Below, piece after piece: positions 23,209-34,986 of a DNA stretch of 64,000 nucleotides; position 1 is the first letter of the stretch, and every line of letters begins with the position of its first letter. The position numbers and the translations under genes are program-made. The stretch lies in the NCBI GenBank assembly GCA_033002965.1, contig JAURVB010014869.1, positions 55,268 to 119,267 of the forward strand, in the 5' to 3' direction. The stretch comes from Piper betle (taxonomy: Eukaryota > Streptophyta > Magnoliopsida > Piperales > Piperaceae). The notes beneath the pieces were generated by a model. That model was not told where the DNA came from, ran no database searches, and was given only the letters and a program-made list of their open reading frames with translations.

Positions 23209-23895
23209 GGGTGGTCTCCGGTAGTGGCAGCTTTTGTAAATTTGGTCTCTGGCTAGTGGCAAAGTTTAATGATGTTTTATTTTTCATCTATATGTGCCAA
23301 ATATGTTAGGGAAGTATTTGGCTAACCTTTTGGCTATCAATGTACATCCCCCGCCTTAAAAATATAAAATTTGTTTTTCATAACTATAGTTTACCATATC
23401 CTATAAGGTATTATTAGTGCAAGAATTATACAATCTAATGAAATTAGTTAAGAACATAGATTTGCTTTTTTTTGTTTTGCCACGAAGTTATATCCACTCA
23501 ACTTTTCTGGGTAATATAATGCGGATCGAATAATCTATATTTTGCAATTGTTTTGTGTCATTTTGAGTTTGAGACTTGAGTGGTGTTTGAGGAAACCTGC
23601 TCATGGCCCATCAAGTTTTTGTCTCTAAATGAGATGAGTGGATGTTGAAAACCTGACACTGCTGGGTTGGCCCAGAATAGAATTGTGCACGTTGAATTGA
23701 TTTTCCCACAAATTGCAATCTCTCCAAACTCCTTTTTCACGGCATTTTTTGTCATCTCCGATGCCATTTAATCCAAGTTCGAATTAGGTCCATGGTACCC
23801 AGTGTATGCGCATTACAAAAAATGGTGAGGGATTCATAGATGGAGGGCGTCCTAACTAAGAGCCCAATGTATGTGCTAATAACATAAGGTATATG
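23209..23895. other. H1 3' flank, nothing recognised
   Basis: 3' untranslated and intergenic DNA of average composition. I see no gene or repeat of note. Confidence 0.4.
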
Positions 23896-23899
23896 ATCC

Positions 23900-24765
23900 T
23901 GGCAGTGTTATGGTGTGCTGCCTTTTGGCAACAGCGTTATAGTGCGTTGCCAAATCTGGGCTACTAGATTAAAATCTAGCGGCCCAAATTTTTTTGCCCC
24001 AAACCTGGTCCCAAACCCGCCCGCCCGCTTGTCCGCAGCGGTTTGCTGGACTGCCCACCCATCCTTGCCCCCCGCCCCCCAGCTGGCGGCGACCTCGCCA
24101 CGGCCCCCTTACCGCCGCGATGCCTACTACCCCCTGCCCCACCGGTGCCCTCCCCCAGCCCCTACCTACCGTTGCACCCCCTGTTCCCCCTCGCCCCCGG
24201 CCGCCCATTCCAAACCCCCGTCGCCGCGCCAGTGGCCCCCCAATTGCCGCCCTCGCCTGCCGCTCGCCCGCCACCCTCCCCAAGCGCCGCTCCCTCTGCA
24301 TCCCGTTGCCCCCTCCTGCCCCGCTGGCACCCTCCCTGCCAGCGCCAGTGCCTGCCACCGTGCCCCCCACCCTGTTCCCCCTCGTCTCCGGTCGTGCCCT
24401 TCCAACCCCTCCCCTCGCCGCCGCGGGCTGGCAGGGGGCGAGGGGGAACGGGGGTGGGCGCGGCGGCATGCACCGGCTCTAGCAGGGGAGGGCGTCGACG
24501 AGGCGGGAGGGGGCGACGGGATGCAATGCCGCGGCGGGGAGCTAGCAGCGGTAGAGGGGCCATTGGCGGGGGGTGGGGGACGAGGGTGGTTGAGCTGGCA
24601 GACGGGCGGGCGGCGCGGGCGGGCGAATGGACAGTCAGACAGGTGTGCGGGCTGGCGGGTTAAGGGTGGGTCAAGGGTGGCATATGAAATCTGGGCCACT
24701 GGATTTCAATCCAGTGGCTGAAATTTGGCGCCACATGGTGCGCTGCCACCATAGAATTTTTCATA
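23900..24765. mobile_element. GC-rich element with inverted, hairpin-bearing ends
   Basis: A sharp island of very high GC content (24000-24660) lies between imperfect inverted ends. The left end has GTGTTATGGTGTGCTGCC, then a hairpin CTAGATT-AA-AATCTAG (23964-23979), then GCGGCCCAAATTT. The right end, read on the minus strand, has CTATGGTGGCAGCGCACC, then the 11-bp hairpin GCCACTGGATT/AATCCAGTGGC (24695-24718), then CCCAGATTT. The internal open frames on both strands are Pro/Arg/Ala-rich and arise from composition. I read it as a non-autonomous DNA transposon or foldback element carrying captured GC-rich DNA. Superfamily and exact target duplication are not resolved. Confidence 0.5.
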
Positions 24766-25890
24766 TGATCCTTTATTTTGAGTTTACAAACAAAGGCTTA
24801 TAAATTGTTAGTCTTTGAAAAAAAAGGAGATTGGTGAATATCAGCCTATCACAATCAAAGGTATCAATTGCTTCGAAAGATAGGTGCAATATATAAATTT
24901 GACTTTTTTTCTTCTTCATTGCCACTTATCTTCTTATGCGTCGCTACTTACTCGACTTGTCAGGGCATCTTCACTTGTCATATCAACCGCCTCCAAATAA
25001 AGTTTGTGAAATTCTTGCTTCACAATTAACTAGGCAAAAATGTCATACAACTTATATTTTAATTTTATAGATAAATTTTTGTTAAATAATAATATAGATT
25101 ATACTAATTTAATATCTAAAAGATAAATTTTAATTGAAAAAAATATGCTATAATAATTTAACTTAAAATTTTATTTTTGTTGCGTTTTAATTGGTCACAT
25201 CTCATACTTTTAATAATAAACTAGTATTGAGTTCCTCTTTATTAATATAGGCTAAATTTAAATTTTACGCATAAATTTTCATTAAATAATAAAATAAACT
25301 ATAATAATTTAATATCTTAAATATAGATTTTAATTTTGACTTTAAACATAGATCTAAATTGAATGAGAAGTTAAATTATAATAATACAATTTTTTTGTTA
25401 TATTTTTTCAAGACAAATAGATTGACTCTTATTAGTAAAAAATTAAAAAATGAGATTAACTGGATTCGAACTCGTGACCCTCTATAAGTGGTTTTTTTTC
25501 AAGGTAAGTAGACTAACTCTTGCTAATAAGAAGTTAAAAATTTAGGTTAGCGGGATTCAAATTCGTGACATTCTTCAATAGAAAGTATTTTTATTACTTT
25601 TTTTATTTTTATTGTATTTTTATTGGTTAGATCTCTCACTTTTAATCACGTGCTAGTATTAGGCTCTTCTTTTATCTATCTATTTATCTATTAATAATAT
25701 ATAAAAAGGCAATTTTCTTCCCTGTGGCAAACCCATAATTTTTAAAGATTTTTTTTAATTTAAAGAATTTTAGAGTGAAAACAATCTTGATTGTAAAATT
25801 ATTATAACGAGGGAGATTAGATTTATAAGATTACTAATCTAATTATGACTACAAATTATATTTCTTATCATGATTGTTGTATTATTATAA
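24766..25890. other. AT-rich intergenic DNA with a tRNA-like tandem repeat
   Basis: No gene. AT-rich throughout, except for the tandem pair annotated at 25402-25581. Confidence 0.5.
25402..25581 (-). repeat. Two tandem ~90-bp units with a Pol III B-box-like motif
   Basis: The units 25402-25490 and 25494-25581 share the order TTTTTCAAG-NNA-TAGAYTRACTCTT, then a GGATTCRAAYTCGTGAC stretch. On the minus strand the first unit reads GTCACGAGTTCGAATCC, a good match to a Pol III B box (GGTTCGANNCC), with an A-box-like TTAGCAAGAG about 45 bases upstream. It may be a tRNA-derived SINE fragment. No tRNA cloverleaf can be folded, so it is not a tRNA gene. Confidence 0.45.
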
Positions 25891-25893
25891 CGG

Positions 25894-26045
25894 TTGGCTA
25901 AAATTACATCTATAAGATTTCCACTTTTAACTATAATTATCAATTACGTTCTCTTCCTGCTCATCCATGCAGAAAGCCCTCAACTTGCACCTCCCCCAGC
26001 CAACAAAGAAGACTGTGGTGGCGGGTCTACGATCAATAGCTGCAG
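25894..26045 (+). pseudogene. Possible GASA/snakin-like secreted peptide, first-exon relic
   Basis: The frame reads a hydrophobic signal-like segment (FPLLTIIINYVLFLLIHA) and then ESPQLAPPPANKEDCGGG. This resembles the N terminus of GASA (gibberellin-regulated, snakin) peptides just before their cysteine-rich core. It ends in a perfect donor-like GCA/GTAAGT at about 26045. Where an ATG would be expected (before GCTAAAATTACA) the codon is TTG, and I find no exon carrying the 12-cysteine core. A pyrimidine-rich acceptor precedes 26249, but the frame after it is not GASA-like. I regard it as a broken fragment; identification is tentative. Confidence 0.3.
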
Positions 26046-26154
26046 TAAGTACTCACAATCTACCTTGCCGTGTATCCAATGGCATTTTTTTACGATCAAT
26101 AGCTGCAGTAAGTACTCACAATCTACCTTGCCGTGTATCCAATGGCATTTTTTT
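26029..26154. repeat. Exact 63-bp tandem duplication
   Basis: The block starting ACGATCAATAGCTGCAGTAA at 26029 recurs at 26092 without visible differences apart from the length of the closing T run. Each copy includes the GCAGTAAGT donor-like site. Confidence 0.9.
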
Positions 26155-27971
26155 TTTGCTTTTCTCTTTCATTTGTTTTGCCCTCAAACCCCGCTTAAAA
26201 TACAGATCAATCTATATTTATATTTGTCTTCTCTTTTTCCCTTTCCAGCCAACAAGTGTTGCCAACATCTTCGCAACAGAGAATTGTACCCCATCACATT
26301 GACACTTACCTCTTTATGCTTCGCCCCTTTTCATTAAAACTTTCTTCTTCAATTTTTTCCAAACTGAAATATAAATCTCACGTAATATCTAATTCTATAT
26401 TTTCATCAATATTCTAAAGTAAATTACTTTTTTAATATAAAAATAGACAAAATTTCTTTCAAGAAATACATATTTATTTAAAAATTTTAATCTTTATTTT
26501 TTAAATTGTTTCTATTTCTCCCAAATTTGATTTACTTTTCTAGATATTTTAGATATTTATAAATTTTCGTAACTTTATTTAATTTTATAAGTTTGTTAAT
26601 TTTGAGTTGCAACTCATTACCAATAAGCATAATGTTGTAAGGCTATCAATTCATACAGCCATTGGTCACACTGGTGAAGGAAACATACTATTAATACGGC
26701 ATAGTGCCCTCAAAACATGTAACTGCCAAAACATATGGTTATAGGAACATACCTACCGAAGGTAAGTCTTGCATTGTCTAAAGCATATATCACACGTTTA
26801 TCTGCATATGTAAATAGAATATGTATTCATACTTGCCTTCTCCATGGATGGATGAATATAGTCCAATGTGTGCTCATAAAATAAAGGTTATCTAATAGAA
26901 TCCACCACATGTACCTTAAAATATGAAGTGATCTAGAGGTCAAGCTAGCCTTGCGTAAGATCAAGACATGCAAAAGGATACCCAGAACAAGGGTTGGTCA
27001 TTACTGGCTCCGAAAACTTGAGTATAGTAAGGGTGTAATCTATGAAATGTGCTAAGGAAGCCTAAAAGGTGCCCACTAAAAGAGGTTGCTTATCAGGTAT
27101 AATCACTATGCCATCACCTAAAGCTGCGTAGTGAAAAATGAGTATACTGGAATAAAGTGTTATGTGTAAAAAATATATATATGGTTCATATAGTGTCTAT
27201 TCTAAAGTACCATTGTTATTGCTTACCGTATATCTGACCATCATCCCTGAAAACTATAACGTAGGCATCTTGAAGGATGACACCTAGAACTCTAGGCTAA
27301 TAAGTAAACATTAGAAAAATGTTTCTTGATTGAGTACTAGTTACATACATTCTAGTGGCATGGAACAGTCGTCCCAAAGAACCACTATTGCACCTCAAGT
27401 CAACAGGAACCCATAGTAAGATTGGATAAGTGTCTCATCACTTTGTTTGTGTTTGTAACTGGTCGTCACACAACGATTTATGGTACTCTATCTCGACTCA
27501 CTTAGTTATTACCATTGCAGTAGACTCACAGGTAAGGCTAGAAAATAACCATATGGAGACTACTACAAAGCAAAGGTCCACACCATGCAACTACATAATA
27601 TTGCACACCCATATATCTAATGTTGGGTGCCCTCTTGGATGTTGGTGTAGGCAATTTGGATCTTTGAGCTCAGCCTAGCTGCTGTAGTTGTACTACCTAT
27701 CTATCGTACTCTAAAGCAGACAATCTTACTTATCTTATTTGTGTATAGTGTATAGTCGATGTCATTCAATTATATCATCTCGATCTCTAGTTCTTACTGC
27801 TTAATTACTAGTCATGCTATCTAATCCTCATTCCTTTTTCTTATAGTTTCTGCCATATAACCTAATCGTATTCTTGTTTTCTTCTATGAAACTATGATAC
27901 TCTATTGTGCTCTTGTCTATCCTACTACTAGCCCACTATAGCATACATGTTATGCTATGATCACGCCGCTC

Positions 27972-28195
27972 AAATGGTGGTTGAACTACTAGAATGGTGG
28001 TTGTGCTACTCGGATGACGGTCGAGCTACCCGGATGATGGTTGAGCTACTCAAATGTCAGTCAAACTAATTGAACTATTGGTAGAGGTAATCAAACGATG
28101 ATTGAGTTCATCAGATGGCGGCTGAACTAATTGGATGACGGTGAGCTAATCGGATGACAATCGAGCTTATCAAATGACAGTTGAGCTCATCATAA
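27972..28195. repeat. ~21-bp minisatellite, about 10-11 units
   Basis: Diverged units of the type GGATGACGGTYGAGCTACTC follow one another. On the opposite strand they read CATCCGAGTAGCACAACCACC, which is what the plus strand shows at 40978-41060 in the other old element. Confidence 0.7.
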
Positions 28196-28435
28196 CGGTG
28201 GTGCATTTGCATGACTGGTGACATGACTCTCTCCCCAATAGTAGTCATGCTTCAAACCACCACATTATTTTCTTATCGCTAACCTAATGGAAAAAATCTG
28301 GTCATTGAATATACACATACATTCACAATATCAAACGATGAAATGAGTGTGGGAAATACCTAGGGTAGTCGTAAAGTTCTGCACTATTGTGTCTATGGAA
28401 TGAAGTGGTCGAGTTCGCATTAGTGACGTTTGAGG

Positions 28436-28477
28436 GCACACCATAACACATTGTCTTAGGGGGCCACAATAGAAGCA
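28436..28477 (-). pseudogene. Relic Gag zinc knuckle (His to Gln)
   Basis: CFYCGPLRQCVMVC: spacing is exact for CX2CX4HX4C, but the metal-binding His is Gln. It lies 1.3 kb from the primer site in the expected orientation, as knuckles do in the intact element (about 1.7 kb). Confidence 0.55.
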
Positions 28478-29797
28478 AGCATTTGTACCCTTCGGCATTT
28501 GCCCACATGACGCTCCTAGCAAGTAGGGCATATTGGGTACCCCTTAAATCTCGTGGCCTGATTTGCCTGGTATTGTGGTGGTCATCTAGGACATGCGGCT
28601 CCACAATGCCCTAACTCTCTACAAGTACGTTAGACACATGTAATCCCCGGTAAACATCTTATATGTCTCCTCTAATAGCATGGGCACATGAGGTGCTCTA
28701 GGCAATATTCCATCTTGTTGATATTGGGCCTGGGATGCTTGAATCAGCTGGGGAATATTGGCCTCATATGCAATACCATACCCGTTATATTATCTCTTCT
28801 ATGCCTAGGCACTTTGTGACCCAGCCATCTCTGTCGATCTATGACTATGGGTGATCTAAAGAAACTTGGTCCATTATTGACTTATGGTTGCTAGTACATC
28901 TTGAGAGTTTCTTCACACACTACTCTCTATATCTCCCCAAAAATTCAACAGGGTACAGTTGACATATAGCGTGCCTCACATGGATTTACCAGCTTATCAT
29001 CTTGGCTCTATTAGTGGATTGTTATGCATACCGAAGTTCAAGATTCTATACCTGGTCTATGCTTACTATTTTATCTTTTTCCTAATGGGGGAAATATATA
29101 GTCATACTGATATGATAGAGTCCAGATCATGAACTTGTCCATCTCTTATTCTTAGATATTGACATTTTTAGGATGTTCTTTCATATAATCTCTTCTAAGA
29201 CATAATAAGACAAGGTAAAGAGAAGAAGAGGGATGTCCGAATAGGTTGAGGAAGACAAGATAAGGGAACAGAGAGGGACAAGGGAGAGAGAGAAAGAAAC
29301 ATAAGAAAGGAGAGAGAGGAGAATGAAGTGAAAGATGGGATGTTGGGATTTTCTCTCTATCATTTTCTATATTATTTGGTCAATACTTATCTGATTCTAT
29401 CATCTCTTGGTCTGTTTGTAGCACAACTCCAAATGTAATTAAATTTTTTTACCATAAGAATTTTATTTAATCTCTTCACATACTTATTGTAACTTCCACC
29501 GAGTCTGATTGGTTTTAAACATAAAGATTGACCTCTATCCATACCATGCATCCAGGTTCATGTAAAAACTCGTAACTGAAATAGACTAAAGCCAAACAGA
29601 CAAGAATAAGAAACATACCTGGAAGTGAGGCTATGGATTGGCTCATGGGGGGTACTATAACATAACACAACCATAATGTAAACACACTTCAATCTTACCA
29701 AATATACAACAATCCAATAATCACACCGTCCGATACAATATATGTAAGATACACCACAACGTTCTGAAGGTTAGCCATGTTAATAGTCTAAAAAGAT

Positions 29798-29810
29798 GAC
29801 TTTGACACCA
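29798..29810 (-). other. Diverged primer-binding site
   Basis: The minus strand reads TGGTGTCAAAGTC three bases from the LTR start at 29814, a mutated version of TGGTATCAGAGC. It shows that the element's internal region lay to the left. Confidence 0.6.
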
Positions 29811-29813
29811 AGT

Positions 29814-31673
29814 TGTAACACCGTAATTCGGCCTGAGGAATGGACTGAATCTTAATGTTATAAATTCAGAAATCTATTCATTGGATTATCAGAGTACAAA
29901 CTTTATGGAAGCGGATTTCAACCGTTAATAAGGCTTAAGACGATAACCTTATATGGCTTACATTCCTTATGTGTGCTGATCATACTACATTAGGAAGGCT
30001 TCTACTCTTAAGGGTCCTAATATGATTGTTCCGAGTCAAAAGAGGCAACACCTCCCCTGCAACTAAGAGGGCGACTTTACAAATGCAATGATCACTATGG
30101 GTTACGTAAATGCAACACTTTCAATGCAGTTATGAGGTTGAGTATTTCATAATGCAGATACATGATCTGGTTATGGTACTTAGTTTTAACCTTTGAGTTA
30201 GGTAACTTATTCTTATATGATGTTAATCTTGCAGTAAAGTAAACACTGGGTCATGATTACTTATTCCACATACCCTAGAAAAAGAAATTAGATAAACAGA
30301 GGCATCATCGCAAGCCAGGGCGTCAAACCGTAACACACGATCTTCATGTGGACCCTTCAAGCGGCATGAACCATAAGCTCCTTTTGTCCATGTTCCTCTA
30401 TCACACACACACACACACAACTGCATCTTAATAAGTCTTGCATACCTTAATTACTCCTCGTCATATTCCGAGACATTGAGACTTGCACACCCTAAAGATA
30501 ACTGTTAGAATTCCCTAAAGTTAACACCCTGTACGAAATTAATAATAATACAAGAATGAATTATAAACCACACGTAGCATATCAAGTACACCAACATAGG
30601 CTTTAGGGAACCCAATACATGCATCATGTAATCCGTAGTTCCAAAATACATAAGTCCCAAAATCCTGAAATACCCTCCGATGCAAAACTCAGCACAATAC
30701 AAACATATATACCATCTCCACCATGAGCTTATCGATCCATCCACTTTCACCAGTCTCAGACAAGAGTACACACCTACATATATATATATATATATATATA
30801 TATAGAAAAACCGTCAGTAATCAGACAAGTTTGATTATTGGTCCAAAAATAACTACTAATAAAATAATATTGGCCAATGAGTATCTTAATACGTATGAGA
30901 AATTGTAATACTTCCAGAGTACATCACCAGGCATTAAATTGAGGCTGACACGACAAAATATCATAAAAATACAGGATCAAATCAACGGCCTCATACTTAC
31001 ATACATACATACTTATGCTTATGCCTTTACATCCTCCATATATTGCCCGCCACAGTGCTCAAGTGCTTTGGAATAATGTTAGTGCCACAATTTTTAGAAA
31101 TGTGCTGCATTTGTAGTACCTTAGTTACATTGCACTACTTCAAGGTGAAAAGAATTATTAGTGCAATTTATACACACCTATATCTCTCACTCTCATATTT
31201 GTGAAAACATTAAAAATTCGTGTATACTTATATAGGAAGCTTAGGTAGGGGCTTATATTATAAGTTTGCTAGATCTTCCCGTTCAAAAACCATTAAGAGA
31301 TCTCATTCTTGAAGTTTTGTTAAACTATGGAAAAATTTGGCTAAGTGGCTTGGCATCGGAAGGATCTGATAAATCGCAACCGACACCATAGATGAAATCC
31401 AAATCATGATCGGATTGCATTGGCACGTAAAATGAAGCAATGCATCCTGACATGCACAACTAAAAAAACTTGCTTACCTTAATTATCTTACTTGGTGGAG
31501 TGTTAAACCTCATTAGGTAACCTTAGTTAGAGTTTGGTGTTACATGTACCCTTAGTGAAAAGTCTCATTCCTAGGGTTTCCTCAAATGGACTTAATCAGA
31601 TGATTTTTTGAACGAGCTAAACAGTGTCTCAATGGGCTCAAATTTGGACCATTGGGCCCTAAATGTAAAACCC
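29814..31673 (-). repeat. LTR of the 6-16 kb family, right part interrupted
   Basis: Starts TGTAACACCGTAATTCGGCC. It keeps family landmarks: GAAAAACCGTCAGTAA, AAATAACTA, the TCTCATTC-TTGAAG block and CTAGGGTTTCC. The family's terminal ~700 bp (GC-rich part to TTTTACA) is missing here because the large element begins at 31674. I could not confidently recognise the remainder beyond 47532. Contains an (AT)n tract at about 30778-30803. Confidence 0.65.
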
Positions 31674-31860
31674 CAATTTCGGGTTAGGGTTTTATCCGCT
31701 TGGAGTTTTGCTCGGTTTGGGCGAGTCTCAAGTTGGTTTGAGTGAGTTTGAGCCATAGCAATTTTTAGACCATGAGTATAACGCTTAGATGGCCGAATAA
31801 ATATGTTATGGAGGCTGAGTATGCCCGACATGTAAATGATAGCTACAGTTATGCTACCAC

Positions 31861-32284
31861 AGAGCATGAGTTATCGGTGTATACATGAGGTATACATATT
31901 CTTTTTATGTGTTAGTTAGGGTTTTATTGCTAGATCTAGGTCGTTGCATCATTTAGTATCAGTTTGGGATTTTCAGGGTATCTCATTTATATGTATCTTC
32001 AGGATTTTAGACTACTGGATTGCCCCTGCGGGCCTAGCTTGATTTGAGTCATAGATTTTCACCCGATTGAACAGAGCACGAGTTATCGATGTATACACAA
32101 GGTATACAGATTTTTTAATGTGTTAGTCAGGGTTTTATTGCTAGATCTAGGTCCTTGGAGTGTTTAGTATCCGTTTGGGATTTTCAGGGTATCTCATTTT
32201 ATATGCATCTTCAGGATTTCAGATTATTGGATTGCCCTTGTGGGCCCAGCTTGATTTGAGTCATAGATTTTCACCCAATTAAGT
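31861..32284. repeat. 212-bp tandem duplication inside the 5' LTR
   Basis: Both copies run from AGAGCAYGAGTTATCGRTGT to GAGTCATAGATTTTCACCC. The 3' LTR has one copy, so the duplication followed insertion. Confidence 0.85.
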
Positions 32285-32426
32285 TCAAAGTTTCGTGGCT
32301 CATTTAGTCTTCTGCCTCAATTCCTGCCTATAGAGTCACTTTTAAGACTCAAGTCAGTTTTGATTTCGGAAGTTCTCGATTCGAGTTTCTGTTTATATAT
32401 ATATATGGAAAAAAAATTATGTGCTC

Positions 32427-32483
32427 CAGCACAGCCATCTTGGCTGTGCTGCAGTTTTTTCAGGCGGTTGGATTCTATCCAAC
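32427..32483. repeat. Double hairpin at the left edge of the inserted block
   Basis: An 11-bp perfect stem with a 3-base loop is followed 15 bases later by a 7-bp stem with a 3-base loop. The layout, and the following CGGCTGGAAATT, resemble the right end of the GC-rich element at 24690-24760 (GTGGCTGAAATT). Confidence 0.7.
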
Positions 32484-34146
32484 GGCTGGAAATTAAAGGC
32501 CGTGAGTCTTCGCTGTGGCTTCACCGGTGATAATGTCCGCCTCAAGCACGGGCAGAGACTGTCGGTGGATGGTCTGCCGGCGGCGACAAGCTGGACTTCA
32601 AGGAGCTGGACCTCACATCCCCGGCATCGCGTGCACACCTCCAGCTCAAGCTCCTCCGACTCCAACCACCGCCGCCGGGGTATACTTGAAGAAGAAGAAG
32701 GTGGTTATACTTGACTGTAAATGGTATGTATTTTCTTGCAAATTTGCAATTACCTTGTTAGAAGCTTTACCACACGTATGCTGCTTCAAAATGCCTGGCT
32801 ATGACTAAATAATTGATGCTTAATGTTGTGTATTTTTCACTCTTGGAGTTCAATTTCACATTTTTGCCTTGAGGGCTGTCTGTTAGTTGGGGATGCTAGT
32901 CGTGATGGTCGAATGGGCTAGATTAGGGAAGCAGTGATCATACCTAATCACGAGCAACTTTCCGTATTGTGATCATTTCAATTGACTTGAGCTGCACGGG
33001 GAGAGGAAGACAATTCTTCTTGATGCTGTCTAAGCTTTCTTCATGTGAAAATATGTTTCATTTCTGTCTGATATAGGTAAGCAGAATGCTTCTCCTGCAT
33101 TGTCTTCTCAGCAGCATAAAAAAGGTGAAGCTTTCTTCGTCCTGCTGTTAACACATCAAGAAAGGATGGTAATTCTGTCTCCCTCTTCAAGCCTAGTCTA
33201 TCATGAACTTTGTCTTTGAATTTTCAGTTTCACTGAAGCTTTTTCGTCGTCTGTCTCTATCCAATGGGGTGGCAAGTGATATTCCCTTCAACACCACCCG
33301 CTTTGGCATCTTCAAGCGGTCTCCACTGACCATAAACAAGCCTAGTCTTGCTGCAGTTATCACAATTCAATTATAGCTCTTTCTCAAAACTGCTGTCAAT
33401 TTTTCCATTTATCATTGTGAGGATTAGTAAATTTAAGGACCAGTTTCTTCTAGAATGCCCGTAGCCAATGAAATCTTCTCCAAGAATCAGAGTTAATTTT
33501 CATTTTAGAACAGGTATATCCCACTTGGCCACTCGTTTTGTAGAGGTTGACACAATTATTCCTTCTTGAGTCTATCATTTTTGTAGACAAACATGATGGG
33601 TAGAAATGGGTGGGATTATAGAATGCTTGTCAATTTATATTTTTTATTTTCCAAAGGAAATAGTTTTAAATTTTGCAATATCTATGAACCCTGGATTGAA
33701 CCGAGTTTTATGTCAAAAATGGCCAAATTTTTAAGTCTTTGATAACTCCCTTGACCGTAAGGTGCCCTTCAATGAAAGCAGCCCTAGGCTTGACTCCCGA
33801 ATACTTCCACGAAATCCTCCTTCGTATCAGTGTGTTCTGTTGGTAGAAATCTATTCTTGCCGTCCAACCTCTGCTAAATGAAGAAGAGGAAGATCCAAGT
33901 CAAGGAAGCAACTACGACCTAACACTCCCCATGCTGATTAAGGTTCGAATATGTCATGTATTTGATCTTTCTAATTAAGCCAAGGTACATCTTCAAGTGG
34001 CCTTGTACCTCTTCTCTTTGATTTGTATCAATTCCTTCAAATTTAGGAAGCACTAGAATTCCTTCAATTTTGAAGTGGGCAGAAGCTTGCATGTGTTCAC
34101 GTCGGGAGATACATCGCATGCGAAGTCAAGTGAGATATACTCATAA

Positions 34147-34350
34147 TTGGAAACCTTTGTTGGAAAGATGAGGGAGGCTCGGTTTAAGACTGAAACAGAT
34201 GCAGCACTTGATGTGGAGGAGGAAGAGAAGGAGAACATAGTTAAGGTCCACAGCGAGAAGCTTGCAATAGCATTTGGGCTGATAAGTACTGAACCTGGAT
34301 CAGAAATTAGGATCATAAAGAACTTCAGAGTTCATTGTTTTACAATATGT
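34147..34350 (+). pseudogene. PPR-DYW protein C-terminal fragment
   Basis: The frame reads [29 protein letters not shown] and [14 protein letters not shown], then [11 protein letters not shown]. This is the start of the DYW deaminase-like domain of plant organellar RNA editing factors, including the HSE zinc-binding/catalytic signature. It ends just before the CxxCH motif (VC.DCH in the family) and before the terminal DYW tripeptide, and no start codon or PPR repeats precede it. It is a truncated fragment about 0.6 kb downstream of the membrane-protein gene copy, on the opposite strand. Confidence 0.7.
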
Positions 34351-34986
34351 AAAATGTTCGTAACAATTGTAACAATGATTCCATATAATAGGATTTTTGG
34401 GCTTACATGATATATGGTTGTAGATGCTAGAAAATTTTGTATATTTTGTGGATTATAATCTTTTGTAATGTTATTGAATAATAATGATACTTTTTGTCTA
34501 TTTATATTATTTTTAATATTATATTTATGTCACTTGGAACACAACCATGATATATCATATCTTTTTTTTGTCTATTTACATAATTATAATATCTCAAATT
34601 TTCATTAAATATTGACTAAGTAGGATCTTTATGAATTTGAACCACCATTTTTAAGAATTTCTTGAATGCTCTGCCACTTTTGAGCTAAAGATCAACAATA
34701 ATTTAAGTCATTGAAAAACGTAAGTTGGTGGTATTGATTTAAAATCCAATTAATAACCAACTATCAATTGACAATTTAAGTCAATCCATCAGCGCAAAAC
34801 ATAACTAAACGGCATCCACTAGCAAAGCATCATTTGCTAGTAACAAGAAAAATATCCATTTAGCAAGTTTCCCATTGCTAGCAAAAATCAAAATATTTAA
34901 AAATTGTGCAACCATGTGTCCTTTTACTGCATTTGAACAAAGTAAAAAAGCACCTTATCTATCTGCAGGATGAATGTCTGGAAATT

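Larger units (their letters stand above)
26340..29797 (-). mobile_element. Decayed internal region of a gag-type LTR retrotransposon
   Basis: The right limit is fixed by a diverged primer-binding site (29798-29810) and an LTR (from 29814). At 28436-28477 the minus strand encodes CFYCGPLRQCVMVC, a CX2CX4HX4C zinc knuckle whose His is Gln. A minisatellite at 27972-28195 matches one in the element at 31674-47531. No long frame survives, so gag is a pseudogene and no polymerase sequence is recognisable. The left end and the second LTR are not found; from 26340 to about 27900 I cannot say whether the DNA belongs to this element. Confidence 0.55.

Noticed and set aside
23915..24721. 268-codon plus-strand frame and overlapping minus-strand frames, Pro/Ala/Arg-rich
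   Set aside because: Open on both strands and in several phases because of extreme GC content; no domain.
25450..25570. tRNA gene on the minus strand
   Set aside because: B-box-like sequence is present, but no acceptor stem, anticodon arm or CCA-end pairing can be drawn.
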